From positions 292,198-356,197 of the forward strand of contig SJOL01008500.1 of the NCBI GenBank assembly GCA_004794785.1: 64,000 bases of DNA, in the 5' to 3' direction. The stretch's first letter is position 1, and each line of letters opens with the position of its first letter. Below the pieces are notes generated by a model that made no database searches, was not told the DNA's origin, and saw only the letters and a program-made list of their open reading frames with translations. A program made the translations under genes and the position numbers. The stretch comes from Opisthorchis felineus. Lineage: Eukaryota; Platyhelminthes; Trematoda; Opisthorchiida; Opisthorchiidae. Positions 44,713 to 57,600 of this stretch are shown piece after piece.

Positions 44713-47700
44713 CAAATAGCTTTCTATATAAAGAGAGGACAAAACTCTTTGGGTGTTGTTCTTCGCAATCATCTGCATGCGGGGTGATTGGTGGAGTTAG
44801 GAATGCTAGTGATCCCGTGTTCCCCACCACAAGTGAAATTCGTGCAGCGACGCAATGGCCTTCCACCTCCTAGTAGCAGGCAGTTTTGAGTTTTTTTTGT
44901 CGGGAATAGCTCTGACGTCCATGATTAGCAACTGAGGTAAGTAAATCGCTCTTCCTTTGCCTTTGTATCCCATTGTTGGTGTTTTTGAAAGAATCTATTA
45001 TTAACGACTATCCTTGAGTCCTTACCTCACTAGATGAGCCATAAATTGATGCAAGACTTAAACGGATTTCAACCATATGGATAAATCGCTTAGGCAGGAG
45101 AAAGTGGCTTATTAGAAGGATGTGGAAATCAAGGCTAAAATGTTCAGCTTTAAACGTTATTATGCACAGTCGCAACATTCGAGCCGCACTATACTTACGA
45201 TCATTTATGCCTAATGAGATAAGCTGACAGCTCTCATGGTCCAGTGTTGCGTTACCATCTTATTGGACCTCAGGAGACCACTTCTTATGGCCTTTTATTT
45301 TCTCTCGTAATACTGCACCAAAACGTGTTTGAAAAAGGAGAAGTCGCTTCCCTGGGGAAAAATCTTAGTTCGCTCACATTCATGTTACGTCTAACCGAAG
45401 CGGGTTAACATCAAATAGCAGTGTGAGACGATTATTTGTTGTGAGGGAGCGAACTTCTTTTTACCCGCCTGCCCTACTTCAGTCTCTTGGAGCAGTTCCA
45501 ATTGAGGGAGCAGCATTCTTACAGCAAGATATAGTAACTGGTTGTGGTCGGGTCTGTATGTTGCATTGGTTTTGAGGGTTGCAGTGAATCAGTTTTTGTT
45601 GCTTGCGCATTTAATTTTACCAGAAGTCAAAGCCTGTGCAATACGCGAACCGAACAACCACGAGCGGAATGTTGGCTCAGCAGCGGGGGTTGCGGTGATC
45701 CCTTCCGAGGCCAGTCTCACGATTCTGATTGGCGGTGCGATCACGCGGAAATCACGACAGAACAAGTCAGGGCAGGCTCAGTAAACGGGGCGCAAACACG
45801 CATGGGTAGGTAGGTCGGCTGCGCACATTCACGCGTATGCACATGCTGGTATACCAGTGTCGGACGGGATGGCCTTCGTGGAGAGGTCATTTGCGGGTAC
45901 AGATGGACGAAACAAGTGGATATCAAAAGTACAGGGGCGGAGTAAGCAAATTAATGGGGGAATTATGAGGTCAAGTTAGAGGACGTCTCTGATAACTCGG
46001 GCGGTACTTTAACTGCTGAGCCCATGATCGTTTTGAGTTCAGCTCACGAATATCGTCGCGCAGCATCAACGACGAGGGATTGCGACCTGACAGTTTTTCA
46101 CCTAGACTCATATTTCGTCAAAACCTCCTATCTAACCACCTAGCCAACTTCATCTGAAATTTGCATCCCCTCTCATGAAGGGAACTTGTACAACTGGTCC
46201 AATCTCTTCTAACCTTAACTGCAGATGGACGGATCGAACCCTTGGTTTTTCATTATCCACGTATCAGAATGAACAACGAACGGGTACTCGGTATAACCGT
46301 TGTATATTATCAGTTTCCAGAATGGGTAAGATGCCGGTACGTTTTGATAAAGTTTATGGTTGTCGTAAGGTGCGACCTTGTCTAAATGGCGGTGTTTAGA
46401 ATGCAGTTGATTCCATTCTCGGGCTCAAATGGGATTTTGAACTTAGTCATGTTAGACTTGAATGTTAGACCAAAACACTGTACATGGGATACGATGCTTC
46501 TAGTTCGGAGTTTCGATTACCAGGGATGGGCCCTGTAGCTGAAAGTAAAGCAGAGTACAGAAGCCGTTTGTTGGCTGTTACTTAGATCGCGAGTTCTTGG
46601 TTAACCAAGGGTTAGCAGTGGTGCATTTGTCGTCGGGACTTGATGTTAAAATGTGAATCATGGTTTTGTCAACTGTTGGATGCGTGTCATCAAACGGTCG
46701 TCTTCGTGGTGAGCACAAGCAGTTAATTCCCGTAGGCAGAACTCGAAACGCTAAGAACGGAAAGTTCATCAGCGAATCATCGGGGAGCTAAAAACCACAT
46801 GAGCGTTGGATCAGTTGATGAATCAATAAGTAGAACAGATAAGTTCGTTGGGCGAGCCTGTGTCTAAACATGCCCGAGGACATGATGCATGTGGAAAAAG
46901 AAGGATGTAGTAGCCGGAAGAAAGACACAACATAGTGAACACAGACTGATAAGACAGTCAAGTAAATTGCAACGGCTTAGAAACAAATATAGGTGATCAC
47001 AAGATGTCATGCTGAGTTTCGTAAAACCTACCGCAACTTACGGTCACTGTTGGTAGCTACAAGATTAGCGACGGATGACTTACCTGTCCATTGTAGCCTT
47101 CTTGTCCATCAACTACTTATTCCCGATACACTCCAGCGGTGTAATCATGCTGGTGACATCGTGGTTGGTTTTGGCTGTCGCAGTTTAGAAGCTTCTATCT
47201 AGTTACAAACTTTTAAGTGGTGCCAAAAACGTTTTCGTGTAATTTAGGCGAGACTAACACTTGCTGGAAACCGGACTTCGATTGTGATTAAGAACCACAT
47301 GTAAGAACTCGTTTCTAGTGAAATCCGCGGCCCTTCACTTTTCGCCCTCAGGTTAACAGCACTCTGTTACCTCTTCATAAATTCGTCGTTTCACACGTCC
47401 TTCCTCAATGGGTCTACTATCCCAGTGCAATATTTCCTTTTTTGAGATCACTGCTTTTTGGTTAGGACTTTGTAATGTGTTTACCTACATAGCAGGATAT
47501 GTCTTGATTAGTTTCAAGTTAGCAAGCACCTTGACCCAAATTATTTCGTTTGATGAAAACACCCTCTTCATCCTAGTCTACACAAAACAACATCCACCTC
47601 CTGCACGCGACCTGAGTAGAAGCTTCTCCCTTCTACTACACACTAGAATTAAGTGGTTCAATAAACGGCTAGGTATCTTTCTAATTCACATTCGTTAGGT

Positions 47701-48098
47701 GATCCGATCCCGTTGCGCGTCCCCATTGAATTTTTTCCACCTGGACTGTTTCTACACTGATTTTGCTGTGAGCGATTATGCAACTTTGAACGACTGTACA
47801 GCTGCTTTTCTATCCACTTCTAGTGTGTATGCCGAACATCTAAGTATTAGGGTGCAGTCATTCTCGACATGAACTGGTGTCCCAGAATATGCAAACCGAA
47901 GAAACGCAAATTCAGAAATGGCTGATCGACAACCATGTCTCTGTGTCTGTCTCTCGACCGTACCCTGACCCGGCCTTCACGTGAACCCTTAATTGGTTGA
48001 TTCAAAATCTGATCGATGAATTAGAGCTTCTGTGCAATCTTTTCTAAATCACAGGCCACCCAAACAAACGTCATGATCGCGTGTATTAATGATACCTC
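44713..48098. other. Unassigned region before the KIND-like gene
   Basis: Several short open frames on both strands (for example around 45542-45813) match nothing I know. No acceptor or promoter that clearly belongs to the 48099 gene was found. Confidence 0.4.
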
Positions 48099-49283
48099 AT
48101 GAACAGAAGTGTGTGTGAGGAACCTCAGCAGCCAAGAAGCAATACATCTGACACAAAATCTACGAGCTTAGCAGAGGTATTAGCTAAGTTTCCACTACGT
48201 CGGCCACTTTACACAAACGAAGCTAGTGCACTGTGTTATCAAATACTTGGACAACTGAGAGGACATCTCTCCGAAACACCAACAAAAGTAGGAGTAGATC
48301 ACTTGCAGTATCCAACACTAGCCAATATTTTAGTCACTGAGGACGGCTTTGCATACGTACGTCCACTCACAAACAAGAAGCCAGGATTCCATTCCTCACA
48401 GGATTGGCTGACGGCCTTCTCGCAAACTCTACGAAGTCACACACAATCTACTGACTCCAAGGATTCAGAAACGTTCCAGGCACTTGTGGACAACTTGTGT
48501 TCCGAAAACTTCACCTATAACCAACTCAAAGAGCGTATAGTTGTTTGGCAACGGACTTGCCTTTATTTATCTTCCCTTGGAATACAAAACAGAAAAGACA
48601 TTGATAAGATGTTGCAGGGTCTGCATCAGCGAAGTTCCCAAGCACAGTCTTATCGAATGCTTAGCGGAGAAGTCAAAAAGTTAGAAGAAAAACAAATTAT
48701 GCGAGGCAGCCTCACGCGAAAATCTGATGGTTCGCCGGTGATGGATTCGAAACCCGCTTCATGCGTGGGAAGGGTCGGTGAACTGGACGAAAGAGAAGCC
48801 TTTAAATGTTGGACAGAAAAATGGCAACATGTTAATGCGGAATATCTTGCTAGACAGGTTACCAGACAGGGACCCGCCGCGAATACAGGATATACTGCAA
48901 AGCTTCGAGTAACCACCAAAAGCTTGTCGATTCCTGAATTCCCAACTTCCGTTGACACCAGGAGCTTCAAACAAAATATGCAAGCACCTCTACTACAAAA
49001 AACCGTAGGAACGCAGGATTTCAGACGATGCGCAGAACAAAACATCGTAGATGACAACTCCTTCTCCCACATGAACACCTTGAAGGCGATGTATTCAAAT
49101 TTCATTAGCAGACCTCTTATGCTTCTCAGGCAAAGTCTCAAGGACTCACGGAACCAACCTCACTCGATGAGAGACCCACATGAGTGTGAAACTTTGTCTC
49201 AGTTGGAACATTTGTTAAGATCCTCCAGTGACCACAGCCCATCGAAAGTTGCAAAAAGGCCTTTAAACGAGTGTCATGTATAG
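48099..49283 (+). CDS. Single-exon protein with KIND-like N-terminal region
   Basis: This is by far the longest uninterrupted frame outside the spliced genes: 394 residues, with an in-frame TGA 12 bases before the ATG. Residues about 22-90 (SLAEVLAKFPLRRPLY, then ALCYQILGQLRGH, then LANILVTEDGFAYV) resemble the kinase non-catalytic C-lobe (KIND) domain of Spire, KNDC1 and FRMPD2, which mediates protein docking. The remainder is hydrophilic, rich in Ser, Gln, Arg and Lys, with a short coiled-coil-like stretch near 195-205 (EVKKLEEKQ). No WH2, FERM or phosphatase domain is visible. It could be a complete intronless gene, a retrogene or a large last exon. A shorter antisense frame at 48650-49141 is treated as its shadow. 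Confidence 0.65.
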   Translation: MNRSVCEEPQQPRSNTSDTKSTSLAEVLAKFPLRRPLYTNEASALCYQILGQLRGHLSETPTKVGVDHLQYPTLANILVTEDGFAYVRPLTNKKPGFHSSQDWLTAFSQTLRSHTQSTDSKDSETFQALVDNLCSENFTYNQLKERIVVWQRTCLYLSSLGIQNRKDIDKMLQGLHQRSSQAQSYRMLSGEVKKLEEKQIMRGSLTRKSDGSPVMDSKPASCVGRVGELDEREAFKCWTEKWQHVNAEYLARQVTRQGPAANTGYTAKLRVTTKSLSIPEFPTSVDTRSFKQNMQAPLLQKTVGTQDFRRCAEQNIVDDNSFSHMNTLKAMYSNFISRPLMLLRQSLKDSRNQPHSMRDPHECETLSQLEHLLRSSSDHSPSKVAKRPLNECHV

Positions 49284-50234
49284 TATTCGGGCCGGTGCAA
49301 ACATTGCACGAAGTAAATGTATTGTGAACCAGTGTTAGTGAAACAGTAGTCCTGGGGAAGTGATCTTTCCGGTGCTATTTACTAATTCATTTAAGTATTG
49401 GCTAAGATAAAAGGCGTGGGCAAGCTTTGCCTGCAATTTTCATCGTCTCTAGGTTACTGCGAACAATCTAAGTGATGGTGCACGGCTTCTCCTTTATCAG
49501 GAATGATCCATCAAATCCCTCAAAAAGGTACTTGAGTAGGGATAATCCACCAAGTTCCTAGGTGACATATTTAGACGGACAATAAGCTCTGAGAGTGAGA
49601 AAACGTACTAATAACTAAGTTTTTCTCTTGGAACTAGGGGTATAGAAGCATTTCCAATGAAAAAAGTGCTTTTCTGATTAGCGGGGCTACCATATTCTAG
49701 CCTGTCGCGCGAAACCTCGCTCTATGGAGCATTTCAATTGGGTACGGATACGGATGTTTGCATGGTATATAAATACACTAAAGTTACACTGTCACGTAGA
49801 TTCTTTACGGGTTTTCTCAGGGAGTAGGGTTAAAATGATGGTACACCGGAGAGTTCATTTTGATGGGAAATTATTAGTACTATTGTGATTATTGCTACGC
49901 CGCTTGGCACTACTATGAACCAGTCCATTTTGACCATAAACCCTTTTCAAGGTGTGCTAACCCACTCACTGATAAAAAAACAGAATTTATACCAGAGGTT
50001 CCGAAACACGCAGTGAAATCTAGAACCTCTCCACACGCTTATATAAGATCATTCTAGCAAGTAAACGGTCACCACCATCGGCATTGTAATCAGCTGGCTG
50101 AGCAGAACACTAGCTTTGAGCCAAGAAGTATATGAACCCCGAGGTCGTTCAAACTAGGTCTTTCGCACTGTTTGAGGTTCGTCAGATCAGAGCAGTTATT
50201 GATGACATGGGTCTCTGACTAGAATATGTCATAA

Positions 50235-50423
50235 TAATAATCGTTCAGCTGCAACACCCTTCAGGCGCCTAGTTGCGCTACCCCTCGAAGGAAGCACGAG
50301 GGCTGAGATGCTGCCAGGTTGCCTAAGCCTAGACAGGAGCAGTCGAGATGAAGAGACTGGGTTCGAACCATGGACCTTCCGGTCAGTAAATTCCCGCTTT
50401 AACCATTGAGCCATCTCGAGCTC
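50235..50423 (-). repeat. tRNA-derived SINE family C, well preserved
   Basis: On the - strand: GAGCTCGAGATGGCTCAATG (A box), ACCGGAAGGTCCATGGTTCG then AACCCAG (B box), CTGCTCCTGTCTAGGCTTAG, CTGGCAGCATCTCAGCCC, GGTGTTGCAGCTGAACGA. Both Pol III boxes are intact. Confidence 0.82.
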
Positions 50424-50489
50424 ACAAGAATATGATAGCAGACTCAACTGAATCCAGCTGATGGTTCGCTTCAACTGAATGTGATAAAC

Positions 50490-50665
50490 AGGCCACCTTG
50501 TTCCAATTGGTACGATATTCGGGGTATCGCAGTACGCTGTTGCCTAGACGTAACTCCCTAATCGCAAGTTTGCTTAGTACGCCTCGACAACCCACGAGCG
50601 GTAGTGTGGTCCGCAAGTTCTCGTCAACTTTATGTTCGACTTGAATCCAAATTACACAGGTATGA
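50490..50665 (-). repeat. Foldback family A, left arm only
   Basis: The outer end is GGTACGATATTCGGGGTATC then GCAGTAC, followed by the arm (GCCTCGACAACCCACGAGCG, GTCAACTTTATGTTCGACTT). The right arm is missing. Confidence 0.6.
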
Positions 50666-51195
50666 CCCAATCACAAGGTGGCCGATCGTTGTCTATCTAG
50701 GGTAAAGAACACAAACATGAAATCTACTGTCGTGGATACCATCCTATACACCCGACATCCTTACTAGTGAGTAGTGAGTTAGGCACTTGTAATTATCATG
50801 GTACCTGTTACTCCTGTTTTGACTACCAGCGGCAGTCTCCGTGAACCTCAGAAAGGGTTGAATGGAGTCGTCAGTCGTTAGATAAAATCATACACCCGAA
50901 GGAAACGCTGACGAAAAAGAGCATCAATTCAAATCCGGTTTCAGCTAGTACGCCACGCGAAAAAGATTTAATAAGCTCCTACAGGTATTCCTCAGTCCAC
51001 TGCTTGTGCCAGGCAAGAACTTACACAAATGCCTAAAAATTACATCTGCTCACTTTTGCAGACTACCCTTAAGGGAAGGATTGAGGCAGGAGTAGTTTGC
51101 GTTCATGAATCCATTCTGGGAAAGACTGACCATAAAAATCAATCTAATTTTCGAGGAAATTACTACGAGAAATACGTGTATTCACAGAATGAGAT

Positions 51196-51201
51196 TTTAA
51201 T
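51196..51201 (-). promoter_or_regulatory. Possible COX15 poly(A) signal (ATTAAA)
   Basis: TTTAAT on the + strand reads ATTAAA on the - strand, 41 bases after the stop. This is the common variant signal; no AATAAA was seen nearby. Confidence 0.4.
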
Positions 51202-51241
51202 AGTGTGGAAAGCACAACGAGAAACCGATGACAGCAGGTTT

Positions 51242-51657
51242 CTATTTGGGCACTGCACGAAGGCAGTGGGTGAGCCATAAGGTAGAGGAGAGTAGAACAA
51301 GGCTTCCTCCTTGATGCATAACACCCAACCATACGGGAACGTAGTATAACAAGGTCATCACTCCCAAGGTACTTTGACCCACTGCCGCGGCCAGAACGAG
51401 ATGAGCGGCCATGCGTATTCGCGGTCCAGTCGTGGCTAAACCCGTCCGCATGACAGTTACCCATAGGGCCGTTGCGCAAGCCACTGTGGTATAGGCAAGA
51501 ATGCGGTGCGAAAACTGGACACCGGTAGGATTGTTCAGTAGGTTGCCGAAAGTAGAACCGTACTGTGGTGCAATCAGGTCATCCGGAACCCAGCGATCGG
51601 CCATTTTGGGCCATGTATTATAGACTAGTCCAGCATCCAATCCGGCGACAAATGCAC
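51242..51657 (-). CDS. COX15: COX15 exon 6: third and fourth histidines and C-terminus
   Basis: The acceptor is TTGTTTCAG. It encodes 138 residues plus a stop, including [28 protein letters not shown], two helices and [10 protein letters not shown], ending RAVPK as in other COX15 proteins. Confidence 0.97.
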
Positions 51658-54584
51658 CTGAAACAAAAGATAGCGGTTTTGTAGCACCGACTGAGAAGCT
51701 ATGGGGAGCCTATCGGAACATTTTCAATACCTAGACTTTTCATCCATCAGCTCATCGTCAAACACTAGATAAGAATAAAAACTTGAGCGGAAATCAAGCG
51801 CGAAAAATCTACCAGAGTCTATCAGATCTGAGGACATGGGAAATAGACCTGAGATCGTTTGGCTCTAGCTGATTGTCCCTAAACTCTCCCTACTCAACCA
51901 TTTTCAATTTTATGTGCATTTCAGGATAACATGCAGCTGCGCGCATATTAAATTGGCGTTTTTCAGAAAATGACCTACACAGCGGGCCCAGTAGATGAAT
52001 TCTAATTTCTGCACAAAACGCCTTCCAGAATATTACTACTTTTGCAGGCTTCTCAAAACACCAGTGCAAATTACTCCAGAAATGTTAACTCCTGTGTGCT
52101 AAGCAGTTTAACTATTATGAAGTATCTTACATCTAACAGTAAGGACCTATCAGGCCTGCAACAGGCGTGAATCCACGCGAGCCTACTTCATAAATGCGCA
52201 CCGTATTCCAGACACGCAAAAAAACTATATTCGACGATTGATACGTCTATGCCTGCGTTTTTGGCTGTGCGGACTGAGCTATGCTCCTGCAGGCTATGCA
52301 GGTAGTGGGAGATATGTTGTGCGGGGGCCTGTCACACAAGGGACCAGTGTGGATGATCACCGATTCGTGGGATTTCATAGACTTCCCATAGAACACATTT
52401 AGGAGTTGCCTGGTCTACCGATGTAACTGTTTGATTCAGCTAACAAAACGTTTGACATTACGAGTGTATAGCCAAAACAAAGTCTCGAAGTAGGTACAGG
52501 AAAATGTTGTAAACGCAAGTATCCGTATAGTCATCAACATAGCCACACTAGTGCTTAGGTGTCATACATCCACGATGAAGAATGTCTAGTAACGAGTGAA
52601 AAGGGGAAGGTCAGTGAATCAATGTAAAAATAGTCTTTGAGAAGGACAACAAGGACAAGTTGTCTACACCTTGAGAAAGCCATCAGTGGGATTGGCTCAG
52701 CATCCTTTGGGAACCTCACCTAATGTGAACTCCTCATACAGCAACAAACTTCAGCTAGAAAGCGACACCACGGTGGCAGTTGGCATCGGTTATGCGCCAT
52801 GTCCGGCAGGGTTTCTAACTACGTGCAACGAGAAACACGTGGACGCCAACCAGAAAGATGCGAAAACTCCACAGCACCCCCATTAATGGTAGTTGCCTTC
52901 ATTTCGCGTTGCAAAATCATGGCGTTTTCCAAGAGTATCTGGCCAACAGAGGTTCGGAGTAGAAAACAGTGCTATCTTCTGTGAATGGTTGTTCGGCATA
53001 TGCAGTGCATACCCAGGCTACCTTAGTCTGACGCTCAAAAGTCTGGACCTCTCTAATGTCCTTGGATCTGAGGAGCCACGTTTTACAGTTGCCTTGTACA
53101 CACAGCCATTTAGCCTAAAAGGCAAAAACAACGCAAGTTCGCAGATTTTGCTCGCACCTTGATAATGCATGCATTGATTTCTTCGGTACAGTCATGCAGC
53201 TGTTCAGATAAACAGACAGGCCAGCAAACTCAAGTTCCCTCCACCTGAAGTTTCGGAAAGACACAAATGGAATCAGAATCCTGAATTAATACCTTGTACT
53301 GTGAAAGTGCAAAACGCACACCAAAACAAAGACCGAACCCGAAGTTCTACCTAGGGTGCACTCTTACGATTTACGACCGTTAAATAACGAGACAATATCG
53401 TCCACCAATCCAAGTCTATTAGTCCTTTTTTAGATGTGATTTGGATACCAGGATGCTCGAACCCTTGAAATGTGCATTCCATGATGATTTTAGTGAGGAA
53501 AGTGATTAACCGCACTTGTTGAAGGGATATTTGTGTAATTTGTAGTTATGCGTGGGCTGAAATACTGTCATGATACCAAAACCTGGATAGGAGGATAATA
53601 AGGGTCCTCAACCAGAACGCGCGGCTCAAATGCCTAACCGCAGGGAAGCAATGGTCCGCACGATGGTCGAACTTTCACAATAGTCGAACTTCTAAGGAAC
53701 AGATTGCCATATTTTTTACCCTACAACACGGAGGACCAGGAGACCTCTATCAGATCAAAAACCTGGCACGAGACCCTGCTGATTCTGATTGGACATCTTG
53801 TAGTATGACTCGCGGGGTTACCGAGGTGTGCAAACCGGCACACCAGGATAAGGTCTAATCTCTTCACCACGGTTCAAGCGCGTGATGGGAGAACCATGTC
53901 CTCGGGGAAAGTTTAGCACCTCTAATGTTGATACAAGGTGTGCTTTTTGCAGTACCACGTTTTTGGTCGAATTTCGCATCACCAAAGTGGTACCTTCGGC
54001 AATTGGGCTGATTGATATTACTAGCCAATTACTCCTTGAGGCAACGCAAAAATGATTACCTAATCGACGCTCCATTGTTTTCGTGTGTACCAGTTTGCAC
54101 GTTTAACCGTCAAACAGCAAAACAGGGTGGGACGACATAACGGGTATCCAGCACGACAAAAGGTCAAGAAGAAACTCATTTATTAAATGGACGGCTACAA
54201 TAACGGAAATTCTTACACCCACATTATCAGCTACAAGAGTACTCTCGCATAAACGATCGATTTGTATGAACCAAGATGAGAATGAAATAGCTTACCAAAA
54301 ATGAGTGTCGCAAAAGTCAATGCTTTCGTCGAATGACCCAGGATCTTTGCCAACTTGAGTGAACCGAACGGTTTCACCTAGAAGTCAATGCAATAAGCTG
54401 AAGTTTAGGAGGATATCGCATTGTTCGCATCAAAATATGTGTGATTCAGTACAATATGTACTTTCAAGTGCGGTTACTGGAAGTTGCCAACACAATATAG
54501 GAGGACGGTCTCGTGGACCACAGATCACTGTCACACGCGTTATCGGTCATTATTGTAACAGTACATTATTTATTATCATTGTAC

Positions 54585-54626
<42 letters not shown>

Positions 54627-57600
54627 ATGTAACCTCTTCCCGACAAGCTCACTGAGGAAAAGTTCATCGAAATGGAAAGTTCCTTGGCTGGAAGGGGCCA
54701 GTGCTTTAGAATCACATATTGTCCCGATACTACTGCATGAAAATAAGCAGTGTATTTTTAGTTGCTGTTGGGTGCATCGTACCAAATGCTTACGCGTTAA
54801 GTTGATGATCACGAAGTCTCATAAGGTTCAGAATCCGAGTAAGCAGGCTAGATGTAACACATATCACCAGCGTATGCATCTTTCAACGCTGACATCCAAA
54901 GAACAGTACCGTTCTTTGTCAAGTTGTCACATACACCAGTGTGAACCATGCCTGCTAAGGTATTTTCAGACAACATTGTTTAGCGAAGCCTCAGACAAAA
55001 AACATGCATCCGCCTAAATTAGATATGAACAAAATCCACCAAGAAGTGGTTTTCGTAGCTTGACACGCAATTCAGTGGGTGGAAGATGATGGGGAATTGC
55101 GACCATCGACACTCGTACGTGTGGTTGTTTCCCAAACAAACAATGCATTTCGGGATCTCTTAGTTCATTGTTTGCCTATGTATTTTACTATTTCTCATGC
55201 ACACTATGAGCGCTCTCAAATCGATGAGGGTTCTTTGAATAGTGGATAAAAGTATCACGAAGCTGCTAAAAGACGTTAGCCTCCATCCATTCAATTTGGA
55301 AGAAAACTAGAGGCGGATGCGAATTCCAACCACGGAGCACTCTATCTGTAGACAAAACTTCATCCAACTGATAAACAGTGTTACGGTACATTGTTGATTA
55401 ACGCGGCACCAAGGTTACCATCGCGTAACTCTGTTCCAAATAGATTTCCGAACATACCATTTTCATGGGCCTAGCCTGCGAGTTAGATGGGTACGGATTT
55501 TCTGTCAATCACGATGAATAGCAAAAATTTAGTCCTGCTGTCGCGTTCAAAAATACAACAGATGAAATAAAAAAATGCTGGATCACCCCAATCCATTGTA
55601 CTAGTACGGACAGAAGACAACTATCGTACGATTTCAAAATTTCTTTCATTGTCCTCAGACGCGAAGAGCTAAAGGGCGTTAGCAATAAATCTGGGAGGAC
55701 AACAACCACACACTAAAGTTACAACTGGTGTTATGTAACCAGGACCATGGCAACCGAAAGAACTATCGACAACTTTCTGTGCACACATTACTGGCTTGGA
55801 AACTTTGCTAAGCACGGTTTCACTGATAAGAAAACATTTCAGGTTCAGGTTGCATATTCGCACTCGTAATGATGCTTTCAAACTGAGCCGGTGACGAGCT
55901 TGCAAAAGGTGTGTTGCAACAGAAGACGCAGCTCCACGGTTTTCCCTCTGAACGTTTTGGGACGACTATGCTGATCCTCTAAGGACGTATTGTGGGATAT
56001 GTTCCATCACACGTTGCGATAGACGCCGGTCTATTTTGCCGGGATAATTGTCTCTACAACCGCAGCATAACCGGTAAATTGCATGGGAGTTGGATAAATC
56101 GGGTGAACTATGACCGCACTCCCGAAAAACAATTCCACCAGTAGGTTGTACCCGACGCAGTTACTTCGCACTGTGGACCCGTTTCAGAGCCGAATTTAGC
56201 TTTTGCCTACATCGATTGCCAGTAAGTCATCTTTAAACGACAGAAATCAGATGACATCCTTCTTTTCCGCCTTTTGCTCTGTCGCACATTCTGGAGGTAC
56301 AGTACAATCAGCATCCACCTAAGGTTCAGAGTGAACTATGGCAAGTAGAACGGTTCTGAGAAACGTCTTTTCCGCTGTGAATTGCCCAGGGCTAGAGATT
56401 CATGTTACTCTTTATAACACGGTTTTCCCCAACCCGGTCTTACGTGTCTTCACTTAGAAGCTGAAAACACGCATATTCTGACCGTCTCATGTGCACCGTT
56501 GGTAGACAGAAAGTTGTAAAGATCCGTCGCTGAGTTTATTCGCAAGTATGTCTACAAAGACCAGGCTACCTTGTGACTCAAGTCACAAGATGTATGTAAG
56601 TTTGAGTGAAGAGTCCAGGATCTTGGTAGGCATCCTAAAATTCCTAATAAAGTTACAATAAAAAATCACAGTCATATAAACCGCACGTCAAGCATTGAGA
56701 AAATTATCAGAAATGAGCCTCCAGAGCATCCCTGGGGAAATGTCCGCTGCTACAAGGTTTGGAAAACAACTTATTGAAAAACCATCAACCTATCTGTAAA
56801 GTCATCCTTTTGTGTACTACAAAACCGTGCATTTCAGGCGTTTATCAGGCAAACCCATATTAAAGTTCTCTTCCGAAATGTATTCACAGAGAATTTGTGG
56901 TATCCGAGCCGTTTTATTAACGCGATCGTCCCAAAAAGTTCGGAGGGCAAATGACGGAAACGTGCCTTCTGTTGCAAAATATATCCTGCGAATTGGCCAC
57001 TTGATCAATCTTAGGACTTCATTACAAATGCTGGTATGCAAGCAGGACCCAACAATTCTGCCTATTATTGAGACGATGGTTAACAAAGTATACCAGTTAT
57101 TCATGTGTCCACAGAGGGTTACAAAACAATGCCCTCGGTTGCCGTAGTCCCAATCACATGACACCAATTTTAACTTTACTGTGCGATTATTTGTCCACTC
57201 AAATTTGTTTTTGCTCCGTTTTACTTGCATGCTTTAGGTCCCGCACCTAAGGAGAGTGAAAGAAATTTCGAAGCCGCGCGACACGTCTACTCATGCCGGC
57301 GAGGTAGACGGAAATTTGTCGTGCCAATTTAGCTACCTAACTATAATAAGTAGTATAAAATTAATTCAGATGTCTCATGTTAGAAGGTGTCGTCAGAGTG
57401 CACCATCGATGGTCAATAAAACCGCAAAATTAGAGACTAAGATTGTTGTCTGGGAAGAAGGAAAGTTTAAAACAACTGTCGCCAAGGAATTGAGTGCGAA
57501 ATATAGAGGAACTTACTTACATGCAGTCAGGCGAAAACCAATCAGATTTTCGTTTATTGCGTGTTGAACCCTGGGGCGACTAATTCCGGAGTCTCCCGTT

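Larger units (their letters stand above)
49284..51195. other. Intergenic region between the KIND-like gene and COX15
   Basis: The + strand gene and COX15 converge here. It has a SINE (50235-50423) next to a family A arm (50490-50665); otherwise no coding content is recognised. No AATAAA was seen after 49283. Confidence 0.5.

Noticed and set aside
48650..49141. 163-codon - strand frame
   Set aside because: It lies inside the KIND-like gene on the other strand, has no splice sites or recognisable domain, and is rich in Cys, Ser and Leu as expected of a shadow.
56812..57230. 111-codon + and 137-codon - frames overlapping each other
   Set aside because: No domain or splice sites were recognised on either strand; probably chance in a COX15 intron.
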